Both the position numbers and the translations under genes were made by a program. Below, in pieces: positions 12,787 to 24,900 of a stretch of DNA of 64,000 nucleotides. The notes under the pieces were generated by a model. The model worked only from the letters and a program-made list of their open reading frames with translations, searched no databases and was not told where the DNA came from. Every line of letters starts with the position of its first letter. Position 1 is the stretch's first letter. The stretch covers positions 9,609,001 to 9,673,000 of the forward strand of contig NC_079875.1 in NCBI RefSeq assembly GCF_029227915.1, read 5' to 3'. The DNA is from Hydractinia symbiolongicarpus. Lineage: Eukaryota; Cnidaria; Hydrozoa; Anthoathecata; Hydractiniidae.

Positions 12787-13999
12787 AATGTTGCGGAGCG
12801 TGGAACTGAGTTCCCTAGGTTCGGTTGAATCGTATAATAAATCGTATAAAAAACAAAGTTCCCACGTGCCTCATGGTAATCGATCAAACGGTTTCATCTT
12901 CGATTTGATAAAACATTTCCTGGCTATGCGTACAATATATAGCTACAATCGACCACAAAATATGACTCTCTATCCCTCCCTCATGTTAAACACTGACCTT
13001 TGTAGCTCAGCAAGGTAAACGATTACACGTGACATACCTTCATGAACATACTATCTGCAAAATATATAGCTAGCTATGTTCTTCTTCGCTGACTTTCTAA
13101 ACTTTTTAGTTCTTGGTTTTTGGAATAAAATTGCCAGCAGAGACGAGAAATTTTGTGGATGATTGTAGCTAGAAAAAGCTATGTCATGGGACATTTCTAA
13201 GAAGTAGAATTATCTCACTCACTGGGTAGTATATATATAGCTAGCTAGCTAGCTAGTTATAAAATATGTTTAAAACAACTTTTCTATGGTGATATGTAGC
13301 TGATTTTATGCTGGCAAAAATAGCTAATTTTATGTTAGCTACATTGGTAGTTTTAACCCAGTTAAGTAGTTAATTTTATAGTAGCTGTATAGCTAGTGTA
13401 TTATGCTAGCTATATGTTTGCTCTTTTTTATGCTAGCTAGTAAGCATAAAAAAGAGCAAACAAGAAGTAGCTATAGGTAGCTATATAGTTTGCTATCTAA
13501 GTTCTATTATTATTCCAGCTAAGTTTGCAGTTTTATGCTAGTTAGCTTTAGGTGTGAGAAAGGCTAAGAAGGGGATCATTACATGTAAAAAAACAGTGAT
13601 ATATTAGCTAGCTAAACATACCCTTTCTTCGTTTCTTGAAAATGACCTTCTGTCCATTGCGACCAACAAGCCAATAATTTCCGTTTGAAGCGCTAAGTAT
13701 CTTAGAAAAGGTCACGTGATATTAGTAAAAGTGACCGTGGCAAAAGCTCTATGCCGACCTGATCTGAACTGGAAACAGCGTGGTCTCGACCAACCAGATT
13801 ATAACGGAACATTTTGAAGAAATGACCATTTAGAGTTGGGCAAGTAGGTCAAAAAATCGGACGTTTTAAATTTTTGATTTACTGTGAGAAAATCACGGAA
13901 ATACGTCACGATCTAATATATTTATGGGAACGAGAAAAATAGCTCCGCTACGCTCCGTTCGCTGGCGCTCACTACGCTTTGCTCCGCAATAAAATTGTT
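12787..13999. repeat. AGCT-rich non-coding stretch with a perfect hairpin
   Basis: Repeated TAGCTAGC clusters occur near 13063, 13237-13256, 13390-13440 and 13605. A perfect 19-bp inverted repeat (13416-13434 and 13443-13461; GTTTGCTCTTTTTTATGCT) encloses an 8-base loop. A GC-rich segment at about 13945-13988 repeats the words CTCCGCTACGCTCCG and GCTCACTACGC; a related inverted segment occurs near 32405-32450. No gene was recognised. Confidence 0.5.
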
Positions 14000-14597
14000 C
14001 TGTAATTTACTAAACTTTTACGGTAAAACAATATTGACGTCAAGGATATATTAAGATTTGTAAGGGCATTGCATTGCACTTTTAAATTTAAGGCTAAATA
14101 ACTTGAAAACGGGTGGGTAACTAGGGACTACCTGGGACCAATTTAGGTAAGTTTCTAAAATCTACGTGCCTGAATCCGATTCGGAATAAACGGGTTGATG
14201 ACGCCATGAAGAATCCCATAATATTTCCGTAACCGTTCCTCATAAGTACATGATCCTATACATTTTCTTATCAGTGTTTTAAGATCTATGCGATGAAGGC
14301 AACGGGCATACAATTACCTAAAGAAAATTCTTTGTGCCTTTGGTGGTAGGGACTTTGCTGACGTCAACAAAATGTTTAAACCTTTATATCTTCTTAACCC
14401 TTCGTCGAAAGCACATGATATTATACAATTTTTTCATTAGCGTTTCAGACTATGCACATTACAGGAAACGGATAAACAAAATTCACCATTGTTTTTTTAG
14501 TATATGCACCGCTGACATCAATAAAAGACCTAAAACAACCTATTTTTTCCATTATTCTTCAGCCTAATTGTATTTTTGCACGGGCCTTGTCGACCAG
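14000..14597 (+). mobile_element. Helitron-like element, degenerate, first of three in tandem
   Basis: The body from about 14030 matches 1-419 block for block (GCATTGCACTTTTAAATTTAA, ACTACCTGGGACC, CATGATCCTATACATTTTC, and GCTGACGTCAAC at 14357). The 3' end is decayed: ACGGGCCTTGTCGACCAG at 14597, where CCAG replaces CTAG, and the hairpin stem has mutations. The 5' end is not clear. Confidence 0.6.
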
Positions 14598-14600
14598 ACT

Positions 14601-14836
14601 TCCATAATAATACGGAGAGGGTGACTGCCTGTAACAAGCAAAGTGGATGTGTTAAATCAAATGGTCATATACACTTTCTTGATCAGCAGTTTAAACTCCA
14701 CACAATAGAGGCAACGTAAACACAAGGTTCTAATTTTTTTTGTGGGTGCGTTGCTAACATCATCAAAATTCAAATTATGCTTCGTTTTCATTTTTATCCT
14801 TACTCAGTGGATTTTTTCATGGGCTTTATCGACTAG
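14601..14836 (+). mobile_element. Helitron-like element, short, second in tandem
   Basis: It starts with TCCATAATAATACGG three bases after the previous copy and ends with a decayed hairpin (GTGGATTTTTTCATGGG) and CTAG at 14833-14836. At 236 bp it keeps only the two terminal regions of the family. Confidence 0.55.
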
Positions 14837-14840
14837 TACC

Positions 14841-15312
14841 TCTATGATAATACACAGACTGTGTGTGTGTGTCGGTAACAGGCAAAGTGGAGGTGTTCAT
14901 TTTCCTTTGATGTGCCGTAAAACTTATGTCTTAAATGTTAAATATTTTGACGTTATAGCGCAAACTGTATATCACTACTTTAACGTCAATATCTTAATTT
15001 AAAATAATGAAGCCGTCACAGTCCAATTAAAACTTTGAGGCCAAATAACTTGGAAACGAATCGAAGACGTCTGTCACTTTTCAACGCGTGGGTAACTACG
15101 CACCACCTAGAACCAATTTGCTTAGACAGGCCATTGCTGATATCAGCAAATTTTTTTAATCCTCATATCTCCTTAGGCTTTCATCAAAAGCGCATGATTA
15201 TATGCACTTTCTTTATCAGAGCTTTAAGCTCTATACAATAGAGACAGCGTGACTTAATGAAAATTAAAATGACGTTTCTTTCTTATTTTTTTCCTACCTC
15301 ATTGGATTCAGT
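14841..15312 (+). mobile_element. Helitron-like element, third in tandem, decayed 3' end
   Basis: It starts with TCTATGATAATACACAG four bases after the preceding CTAG. It then follows the family order (CAGGCAAAGTGGA, TTTCCTTTGATG, AAATAACTTGGAAACG, GCGTGGGTAACTA). The 3' region near 15290-15312 only vaguely resembles the hairpin (CATTGGATTCAGTGGC), so the end is approximate. Confidence 0.5.
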
Positions 15313-16078
15313 GGCTTTATTTATATTATCATATGATTTTAATACTAGCATACAGCACAGAATCAGCTAAGAACAGACACATCGTTACAATATTTCATAT
15401 TTTGCATGTAAAGGATGACTGTATAAATGCCAAGACGCAAAAATACACCTTCTTTATTTAAAAACCTTTATTTCTGGTGTTAAATTTACTTTTGCTTGAA
15501 GTTTTAAACGTTTTTCCTGTGTCGTTCTTGCAGTCATGAATTTCATAGATACAAACCTAAGTTTCAATTTTCTGAAATTTTTTCTTACTGAATTCTTACT
15601 GAATTCTTATTGAACATAAAAAACTTTAAATATGTTTCTTTATACGCTTGTGGTTGTTTGCCGATTTGATGTAATTTGATGTAATTTAAAATAAAAACAG
15701 GGCATAGAAAACACAAGTAAATAACTTAAAACACCTAAAACACATCTTACCGAAAAATATATTTCATATCATGGATATACAAGATTAACTGCTTTTCGCG
15801 TGGCTGGAACGTTTTTAAATACCTAAATGAAGTGTGTTTCTATAACCGTAATTTATTGCTTTTAATGAAAGAAAGGAACATGTTGGTAAAGCTAACGATC
15901 TCGAACCAAGGTCGATAGAATGACACAGTCGATTGTTGCCAACAGCAACGCGTTAACTAGCGCGAAACTGTTCCTAATATTGGCTATGAAAACACACTCG
16001 ACAACAAGACCTGCAATGAACAGCGCGGCAAATTTTCAACGAGGTAGAGCTGTTTTTAATATTCCTGAAGTAAGCGGA
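15313..16078. other. No recognised feature
   Basis: AT-rich sequence between the Helitron-like series and the inverted-repeat element. Open frames here are short and lack family motifs. A small duplicated word (ACTGAATTCTTACTGAATTCTTA near 15590) is the only regularity noticed. Confidence 0.35.
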
Positions 16079-16080
16079 TA

Positions 16081-18490
16081 TGGTTGTTCAAATGTTGCAA
16101 AATTCAATAAGCTTTATATTCAAGGAATATTCTTCATATGTAAGGAATTATGGTTCATATTCAAGGACTACCATGCATATTCAAGGAACGTTCGCTCATA
16201 TGCAAAATTTAAATTTATTTATTTCTAAATCAAACATGGTATCTCAAATCTGGTTTGTCTTTTATTCATTGATCACTAAAATGTACCAACGAATTTCATT
16301 ACAAGCAGAAAAAAATCGCAAATTTACGCATTATAACTTTTTTGTGTGCATATTTTCGCAACGCAAACTTTTGCGTCTACTTCTTCCCAGGACACAAAAA
16401 AATTAAATGTTTTTGAAAAAATTCTCGCCAGATCGAAATTGGATTATGTAAGATAAGCCTTGGAACAATAAGTGTGTTTGCATTTTGTAGGCTAATATTA
16501 TTCTGAGTTATAAGGTATCCGCGGTAGAAAGTGTTCGTTTTACTAGTTGTGGTTATATAGAATCATTCAAGTGTAGTTTAAAATTTTATTCCTCACACAT
16601 GACGTCGTTAACTGTATATGGATTACAACGGGGTAATCATATTCTGGAGTTTTTAACTTGAAGGTCATCTGAAACCAATTTACATCTAGTATAATCCATC
16701 AGTGCTAAACTACAGGTTCGTGAAAATTCCTTGTCTATTTCGATGGGAAGATAGAATAAAATTAACATCATATTTTGTAATCTATCTTACATTTTAACAT
16801 ACGTCCATGATGTCACATCAGCAACACTTTTTGTTAAGAAACTTCACGACATTAATTTTTGTGGGTAAGCAATGTAGTATGGGCAAATTAGGCTTAAAGA
16901 CGGTGATACCCGGAATAAATTCCAGATTTAAAGCATATTTGGTAGCACTGGATATAGTTTTTTGAGAGCTTTCTAATGAACTAGAAGGTTTTCTCTGAAA
17001 ATTAAGTAAATTTTCTCACTTTTTCGACCGATGGTCAAAGCTATATCTACCTTTAAGTCAACCAAGAATTAAAATTGTAGCAGCATTATAAACAGGGATC
17101 TTTCTATTTGCATTTCCCTCAAACAAAGGTGGTAGCTCTCCACCACCACTAACCATTTGAAAATAAACATCTGTATAAAATTGTCTAAGGACACCACCAG
17201 TGTCCAGACTGTCCCTTGTAGATGATTGATAATTTTAAAACAGGGTCAAACTCTGGGTCCTTAAAATAACTTAGAGCATCTTCCAGAGCATATGTAGGTT
17301 GGACTCGCAACTTTACCTTCTCTGCACGTAACTTTGATTGCAAAAATCTCAAAAGTGATGATAAATCTGAGAATTTTTTGTCATTATTCTTAGTTTTATC
17401 TTGGTTTTCAAGTAGATCATTGACTAACGATTGCAAGTGAATTGTTTCGTTAGACTGTTTTTTTTATTATTTTGAGGTACCTTCGGCTGATGCTGCTTTT
17501 TTTTCACTAGGTGGCATGCTTACGTAATTATGATCAAGCAAAGTTGTTTGAATTTTATTTATTTATTTTAAGGAGCTTTAAGAATTTAATTTAGATTTCT
17601 AATTCATCATCCTCTGAATTTAACAAAACATAGCCATTAATTAAAACCATTTCTCCCTCAAACTGGTAATCAGCATCGTTTTCCACATCATTTAGGGGCA
17701 TGTCCAAGAGAAAAACATTGATGGTTTTTTCGATTGTTTGTTTAACTTTCTTTCTTTTACCAGTAGAAGGCTTTAGTCTCCAGAGACGTCCATTTTGGTG
17801 CGACCTCTTACTGGACCCCCCTGGTGTAAGGCATATTGTTGCAGTAGTGCAAGTAGGGGTGATGCAGCAGGTGATAAAAGGCATGGAGGAAGTTGAGGTG
17901 GCACTTCTTGTTGTTGTTGCTGTTGGAGTAAGATCAGAATAATTTCTAGCAGCAGAACGTATTAGATGTTGCGTTCTGCTGAAAATAGACTGACGAATGA
18001 ATCCTTGACTTGTTCTTGCCGCTGCCTCCATCTCTTCCCTAACTATTCTTCGCACACGCGCTTCAGTATCTTCAGTATCCATCTTGTTGTATAGATTTCT
18101 TACTACATCAAATTTACTGACCATAATTACAAACGATTATGAAATTACATACCCAATTACAAGAACTTTCCCGTAATTACAGGACCAGGGCTGCAGGGAG
18201 CTGTTTCCTTTTACTATCATATTATTTGGACTATTTGCCCTTATTTTACCTCAAAATCAGTTGTTTTAAATTTAGAATAAGAACTAAACGCCTTGCATAT
18301 GCATATCGAATGCTTGAATATGACTATCATTGGTATTGAATATAACTAAAAGTTTCTTCCATATGAATATGCTTGTCTTGAATATGAATACGGGTGTCTT
18401 GCATTTTAATATGCGTGTCTTATATATGAATGAATTTTCCTTGAATATGCATGGAAATCACTTCTTGAATTTTTCACCATTCAACAACCA
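16081..18490. mobile_element. DNA-transposon-like element with terminal inverted repeats (about 2.4 kb)
   Basis: The left end reads TGGTTGTTCAAATGTTGCAA and the right end, on the opposite strand, TGGTTGTTGAATGGTGAAAA; both continue into AAATTCAA. Both are flanked by TA (16079-16080 and 18491-18492), a possible target-site duplication. Inside each end is a series of diverged CATATTCAAGGA-type subrepeats, pointing inward on both sides (16120-16210 and 18290-18470). The interior holds a broken HECT-like gene on the minus strand and no recognisable transposase. Superfamily unknown; a TA target is compatible with several cut-and-paste groups. Confidence 0.55.
17077..18124 (-). pseudogene. HECT-like domain protein, broken
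   Basis: A minus-strand frame starts at ATG 18124, with an acidic, basic and serine/threonine-rich N-terminal region. It reads VRRIVREEMEAAARTSQGF early and a KRKKVKQTIEK segment later, and stops at 17591. After two in-frame TAA codons near 17465 the gene resumes: a stretch ending PEFDPVLKLSIIYKGQSG is followed, one base out of frame, by D-T-G-G-V-L-R-Q-F-Y and then FEGNANRKIPVYNAA before another stop near 17065. The G-x-D-x-G-G-V-x-R-x-F pattern after a hydrophobic strand is typical of the start of HECT-type ubiquitin-ligase domains. The catalytic C-lobe cysteine region is absent, so the copy is dead. It may instead be a HECT-like family known only from transposons. Confidence 0.45.
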
Positions 18491-18953
18491 TAAACGGTCA
18501 CTATGACAACAAACAGTACTTTTTTTATTTAACTTTATTCGTTGACTTTATTTATTTTAATTCTGTTTATTGAGAAATACATAAAACGGAATGTCTAAAA
18601 ATAATAAAAACGTTGATTTTATTGGTTGTCTGGATTGGCTTTGAAAAGTTTTTAATTTCTACATACTTTTGTGTACATGAAAACAGCTTCATGGCTTAAG
18701 CTTTAAACTATATTTTTGTGAATCATAAAGGGAAAATAGCCCGTTGACTTAATCTGCTTTGTAGCTCTAACTCTTAAATATCTAGTATTTACTACAATCT
18801 TACTCGGGAGTTATTGTTTAACAAAATGCTAGTTGTGGTGGTGTAGAATAAAAAAATACACCTTCACAATAACATTGTGATATTCTATTACATATAGTAT
18901 CCTATGACCTATAAAACAAATCTGATTTGAGCTCAACTTAAACGTATTTTTCT

Positions 18954-19279
18954 ATGGACCACGCTAATGTATTCTTTGTCTATTTAAGTGCATTAGAAAA
19001 CCCATCAATCACAATGGCATTGTCTGGAGCAACAGCAGCCCAACTTTCTTCGTTATTGGAATGCAAGATCTGTTTAGACACTTATCATCAGCCAAAACAA
19101 CTAAACTGCGGACATACATATTGTCAACATTGTTTAGATGCACTAGCTAAATTTAATGCAGACGGCACTGCTGAAATACGGTGTCCATTAAGATGTTCCA
19201 GAAAAACAAAACTTGATTCACATGAAACAACATCAACACTAGGAAACACATATGTAGTGAATGACATTCTGAATGAGCT
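18954..19279 (+). CDS. TRIM-ankyrin gene, locus A, exon 1: RING finger
   Basis: This exon encodes a RING domain of the E3 ubiquitin-ligase type: C-K-I-C, then C-G-H-T-Y-C-Q-H-C, then I-R-C-P-L-R-C. The last pair is spaced C-x3-C rather than the usual C-x2-C. The reading frame opens at ATG 18954, but an ATG at 19014 (MALSGATAAQL) is nearer the RING and a more typical TRIM start. The exon ends in phase 2 at a good donor (GAGCT|GTAAGT) and joins the exon at 19604 in frame. RING-bearing TRIM proteins transfer ubiquitin from an E2 enzyme to a target chosen by the C-terminal region, here inferred to be the ankyrin repeats. The paralogue at 58.8 kb lacks the first half of this domain. Confidence 0.75.
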
Positions 19280-19603
19280 GTAAGTATATTACCGTACATT
19301 TAAAGAAACAGGTTCGGTTTGAAACATCAAAAGAGAAAACTCCTATATATGTCTAAGAACTATCCATTTTCGTACTTCATACTTCCAGGAGAGTATTTGG
19401 ACTTGGAGTTGCTTTCAAACATTATATTTTAATCAATCAAAATCAGGAATTATTTAGCTTTTTGAAGAAAAAAGAATTGTAAATACTGAAATAGTGAATA
19501 GCGTTGTTCTAGATCCTATTCACTTTTAAAAACGGTAGCTTTAAAAAAGATTTCAAACAAAAAAAAAACTGTAAAATGTAAAGTGGCAGTTTTGTTTTCG
19601 TAG

Positions 19604-20517
19604 GTTAAATGTCGGAAAAGGTAATTCCCAATGTCAGCAAAGCAACGAATGCAAGCAAACTGTCAGCCACTCTTGTACCACATGCAGTGGGAAGATTTGT
19701 AGCAAGTGTCAAAACATACACTCTTGCATCAACAAATCCTTTACCAGTGTTACTTTTAATGAAAAATTGCAAGAAATACAACCATTATGTGAGGAACATA
19801 ACTCCCATGGAAGATTTGTCTGTATTGATTGTGACAATAAGTTTACATGCCTATATTGCATACACAGAAGTCATAAGAATCACGAAAGAAGGTCGATTGC
19901 TGAATTCGGTGAGGAAGCAAGGAAATGGTTTCAGTCCTCCATAGCATCATTTGATAAAACAAAAGTGGTATTGGAGAAATTAACAAAAGAATATGATGAG
20001 TCGTTAAAAAGTTTCAAATGTAGCAGAGAAGCATTTGTTCGTGAATTAAAAATCAGGAAGTTAAAAAGAATAGAAGATTATCTGAAAAAACTAAACACGG
20101 AAGAAGAAAATCTGCTGCTAAGATTTGACCAAAAGATGAAAGAATTTGAATCAAAAATATTTGTAAGTGAACTCACCCTTGATACCAGAATGCAGGAATT
20201 TTCGAAGTGCATGGAAGAATTTAATTCAAAATGCGACTTTGAATTAGTTGCTTGGAAGTTGGAAATTGAAAGAAAACATCACAGTCTACTTTCTTTTCCA
20301 AGAGTTATCCCAAGTTATAGTATGCATCTTAAACACTTGAATGAACAAGATTGTTTAACAAATCTGTTGGGTGAACTAAAAATCTCTGTCAGGGATGTCA
20401 ACATTATAAATCCTTACAAATTTCCAGCTTACAAATATATGATGGATGAAACTGAAAAACGACCTAGCCATGCACTATTAGAAACTAATTTGCAAACATT
20501 ACTTGTGGATTTAAAAG
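19604..20517 (+). CDS. TRIM-ankyrin gene, locus A, exon 2: two B-boxes and coiled coil
   Basis: The acceptor is TTTTCGTAG|GTTAAATG. The first B-box-like unit is a Cys series (C-Q-Q-S-N-E-C, C-T-T-C, C-S-K-C, H-S-C). The second is a clear B-box 2 (C-E-E-H, C-I-D-C, C-L-Y-C, H-R-S-H-K-N-H). A long charged region without prolines follows (about residues 60-200 of the exon), consistent with the TRIM coiled coil that makes antiparallel dimers. The exon ends phase 1 at AAAG|GTATTT. Two possible onward splices exist: to a short exon with a stop at 20591, or to the ankyrin exon at 29607, which is in frame. No AATAAA lies close after the short exon, so I favour the ankyrin exon as the main 3' end. Confidence 0.8.
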
Positions 20518-20590
20518 GTATTTTTAAGCTGATTATTTTTTTTCCATAAGATTTTTGTAAGTCATGTAAACAGTTTGAGTGTCTTTATAG

Positions 20591-20706
20591 GGTATAAAGA
20601 ATCAGTTGAAAGTGTAAACCGTGGTTGTGGGAAGGAAACGAAAAGGTTGGCACATCTTATTATATTCCTTTTAAACGTGAGAAATGTATACTGTATCTAT
20701 CATTGA
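20591..20706 (+). CDS. Locus A, possible alternative last exon
   Basis: After TTTATAG the sequence GGTATAAAGAATCAG continues the phase-1 end of the preceding exon as G-Y-K-E-S-V-E-S and runs 38 codons to TGA at 20704-20706. The paralogous position in locus B (60307-60407) keeps the same frame and acceptor with changed but similar residues (GYKESIEK...EEPTRLALLMHLL), which supports real coding use. Length and sequence near the stop differ between the copies. It may be an internal exon whose true donor I did not find. Confidence 0.4.
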
Positions 20707-21962
20707 ATGCAGTTTTTGTAACCTACTTCCACCCGTTATGAAGTAGTTGCTATTATTCATTGATGACCTATGTTTGTTTCCTTCCTTTTCTTCTTTTTTG
20801 TATTTGCAAATTTAGTAAGAACATTTTTTAACACGTCGAATTTATTCACAAAAAGGAATTAATTTGTCACAAATAGGCAGCACAATTTACCCGTAGCGCT
20901 ATGCCTGTTGTGTGGATGGAACAGAAATTTCTATAAATTGTTTATAAGTATGGTAAATTTATAAGAGATTTATACAGCAACATTTCCCCGTTATACCGTT
21001 GGCTATAAACTCCCATCTCAATAATCAAGTAAGAGCATCAAAATCAAGTTAATTGTCTCAACTTAATTCTAAAAATTGATGCCTTCTTTCTTCACAACTT
21101 TAAAAACTTTTGTTTATTTTTTAATCAAAAGATGCAGTTTTTATTTTTTTTAGTAGAAAAAGTCTGGCTTAAGTGAATAAATATAAACTGCCAATACATT
21201 ATTTCTTCATACAAAAAAGGTATGCCAGGACTTTAAAAACATATTTATTCGCTAAAAACCATTGTTATGATATTAAGAACCTTACTGGTTTAACATTTAA
21301 AAACACGGACACATGTTGGAAATGTTACGTCTATTTCGTCCAGGGATTGTCTCCCCTCCCCATAACTTTTAATAGGTCTGTTCAACTTCCATCAATCTTG
21401 GCACACTTATAATACGTCATGAAAAGATCAAAATAGCAGCAGATGTATTTTTACTTAAGGAAGCACTTTTTGTGACGCATTTGGAAATTTGTCTAAAATA
21501 ACAATTTTGCCTAGAATTCAAATACTTTAGTTCTTGAGCCAATTTTTCCATTCTCTCTATAGTTTTTGATAGCCAAATAAGAGTCCGGAAAGTCTCCAAA
21601 ACGTCTTCAAAATTTACAACGTGATTCCTTATATTGAAATAGAGTTCTGTTGCAAAGTTTAAGTTACAAGGATAATCTTACGAAATTTTTTCTGGCTATA
21701 GGGATTTCATGTAGATTCTGGTATGGGACTTAAACATTTTGCACGCAGTTGCCAACTAAGGTAAATACGAAAAGTCATTAACTATGTAGCAGAGCAAAAA
21801 AGAGTTTTTAAAAAGCGGCAGATTGGGGAGTGGATGGAATCTGCCATCTTCCTCTTATTAATAACAGTTAAAATACTTTCCGATTTTAATTCTGTAAAGT
21901 TCAAAAACGAAGGAAAGAAAGGGAGAAAAGCCTTATTTGACTGTATTATTTTGCTTATATCA
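20707..21962. other. No recognised feature (inferred intron of locus A)
   Basis: AT-rich sequence after the possible alternative exon. Short frames at 21173-21412 and on the minus strand near 21417-22066 have no motifs. The word CAGCACAATTTA near 20880 has a counterpart in locus B near 60570, showing that the duplication of the locus extends into the intron. Confidence 0.35.
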
Positions 21963-24900
21963 TCTATAAAATAATACGCTTGTGTGAGTGACCATGTGAG
22001 TCCACGACACCTTGGAGGAAAGCGGGTCACTTTTTTACGACGTGGCGTTACGCTAAAATTTACCAAGTTAAAAAAAACGCAAATCAGGGGGTTACTATTT
22101 AAACATTTAATTCTTTTTTTTCATTACTTTAAAAAATAAAACTCTGTTTTTTTTATTTTATTAAAACTAATTTATTTTTTAAAGGTTTTTGTTTTTTTGC
22201 TCTTTGTTTTTTGTTTTAAAAACGTTTTTCAAACAATGTTTACTCATCATAAGGTTAGATTAAAGCTTGTTTGTTTCTTCTATCATTTTTGTGTTCTGGG
22301 ATCGAGGTTGCTTTCTTTTAAAAAAAACTATAGAATTTGAATGATAATTCGAATCTAACATGTAAAAACAAAACTGTTGTTGTAGAGCGTCTTTTGTTGT
22401 CGAGCGAGTATAAAACGTTTATGTTGTTGTCAGACATATTTGTTATAAAGAAGAAAAACGTACGATGGTATAACGTCAAAAAGAGAACTGATTGAAAAAA
22501 AACAGACAATTTAGTTAGCTATACATTTTCATTTTGTTTTCTTTGGGATTAAGGAAAGTTTAGTAATCGAAGTAAAAAACTGATTGGACTTTTATCCAGA
22601 GAACGCTAGCTAGCAGCCTACTGAGAAAGCAAAAGAAAAAGCAGGCGTGTTGTTTAGATTATGTGGTAGAGAAATGAATTTAGGTGAATAACGTTTTTTA
22701 AGCCGTTTACACGCTTCCAGCTAAAATTTCCCTTGAACATATTTTTTTGTAAGAATATACTTAGCATCAGTTAAGAATATCTTAAGATTATGTCCAACCT
22801 GGATTGTTTGTTATAAATATAAAAAGAATTTGCCATTAACTATAGCAACTTATAGCAAGCTTTATTTTATTAAGGCATTATATATTTTCAGGACATGGAC
22901 ATGCTAAGAATATATTCAGAATAATGAGGATAGTATTTGTCCAGAAAATTAAGAACTTTTTTTGTAAGAATATATATACTTTAAAAAATGGGTCAAAAGT
23001 TTAGAATATTTTAAGAATATGTCTAACCTTGATTGTTTTTTCTAAATAAAAAAAATTATCAATAGCTATAGCAACATATAGCAAGCTTTATTTTATTGAG
23101 GCATTATATTTTTTAGGCCACGAGGATAGTACTTGTCAAGAAGGTTAAGAACTTTTGTTTGTAAGAATGTACTCTAACCAATAGGTTAGAATATCCTAAG
23201 AATATGTCTAAGCTTGACTGTTTGTTCCAATAAAAATTTGTATGATGCACAAATTTAATTAGAAGTTTACTTTTTTATTGCGTATATCACAAACTGAACT
23301 TTTTTCTGTCCAAACCAATGGCCGTTACATGTAGCAGAATTTGCCATTAGCTATAGCAACTTATAGCAAGATTTATTTTATTAAGGCATTTCATATATAT
23401 TTTGAGGCCATAGCCCTGCTATAAATATATTAGGAACAATAAGAATAGTAGCTGTCAAGAAAGTTAAGAACATGAAGGCTGAAACGAAAAAAACACTATT
23501 CTTATACAATACAGCGTGTATAGAGAAGGATTTATATAATATGTACAACGTAATTTTCCGTTGTTACTGTTTTCAACGCTACGAAGTGGGCGATGTCGTT
23601 ATAATAAACCTTAATGTATACAAACTTAAATCAATGTTTACATCTGTTACGCTATGATCGTTTGAAACATTATTCGATTTTTAAATTCGAAAAAGCTTCA
23701 TTTTTATCATGCACGGAACGTTTGTGCACTGGAAGGGTTGCTGTATACAATAGACTAAGTAGCTGCGTTGGTATGATGCATTACAAACTATACATTGTGG
23801 ATATTTTGCAATAATCTTTTTTGTGTGACTTAACGATTTTTTCTAATGTCTGGTACTATTTCCCCTGGTGTATTTCTGGCATTGCAAAGCAAGTATATAG
23901 CTTAGCAGATTTAACTTTTTACATAACCGTTGTTAGACACATTCGACTCTGTTAGACCTTTTGCATTTTTTTTTTATTTCTTTTTATTTCTTTGTAGGAC
24001 CTGCTAATATTTTTAAACGTTTTGTTTCAGCGGGTATAATAATTCCTTCGCGTGAGTAAAATTGTGAATGCACAAAAGGCAACTCATGGGTCACTTTCTT
24101 ATGACGTGGCTGTACGCTAAATTTTACTAAAAAAATAAGTAAGCAGCCAAATGAGAAAACGGGTGTCCATTTGTCATTAATGCTACAGCGCTGTTTTGGG
24201 TCGTTACGGTTGAAATAATTTAATTTTACCCCCGATTAACCATGTGCGCGCCGTATCTCATAGAAACAAGTTGTTTATCAACTGAAAAAAAACGAAGCGA
24301 AGAAGGTTGTCTGTTTTTCAAGTTAATCCTTAAAGGTTACTTCAAAAAAAAATAATTGATTGGAAATGCATCAGACAATTGTAGCTATACATTTTCAATT
24401 CGTTCCTTATGGGATAAACGAAATTTAGTATTCGAAGTAAAAAATTGATTGGACTTTTATTAAGAGAACCATAGCTAGCGACCTACTGAGAAAGCGAAAG
24501 AAAAGCAGGTGTGTTGTTTAAATTATATCATAGAGAAATGAATTTGGGTGTGTGACGTTATTTTAGCCGTTTCTTTCAGAACTAAATTTTTCCTCATATA
24601 TTTAGTTGTTTTTGCGTCTTGAGCAGGAAAATGTTTTTTAAGCACTTATTTTGCAAGATAGAATATACTCTGAAAAATGGGTCAGAAGTTCAGAATATCC
24701 TAAGAATATGTCCAAGCCTGATAGTTTGTTTTAATTATATTTGTATGACGCACAAAATTGATTAGAAGATTACTTTTTTTATTGTATATCAAACGAACTG
24801 AACTTTTTTGTGTCCAAGCAATGGGTCGTTACATGTAGTAGAATTGCCATTAGCTAGCTATAGTAACTTTTAGCATGCCTTATTTCATTAAGGCATTATA

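Noticed and set aside
22740-23410. A CRISPR-like array
   Set aside because: The units are long, unequal and diverged, without short regular repeats and unique spacers, and the genome is eukaryotic.
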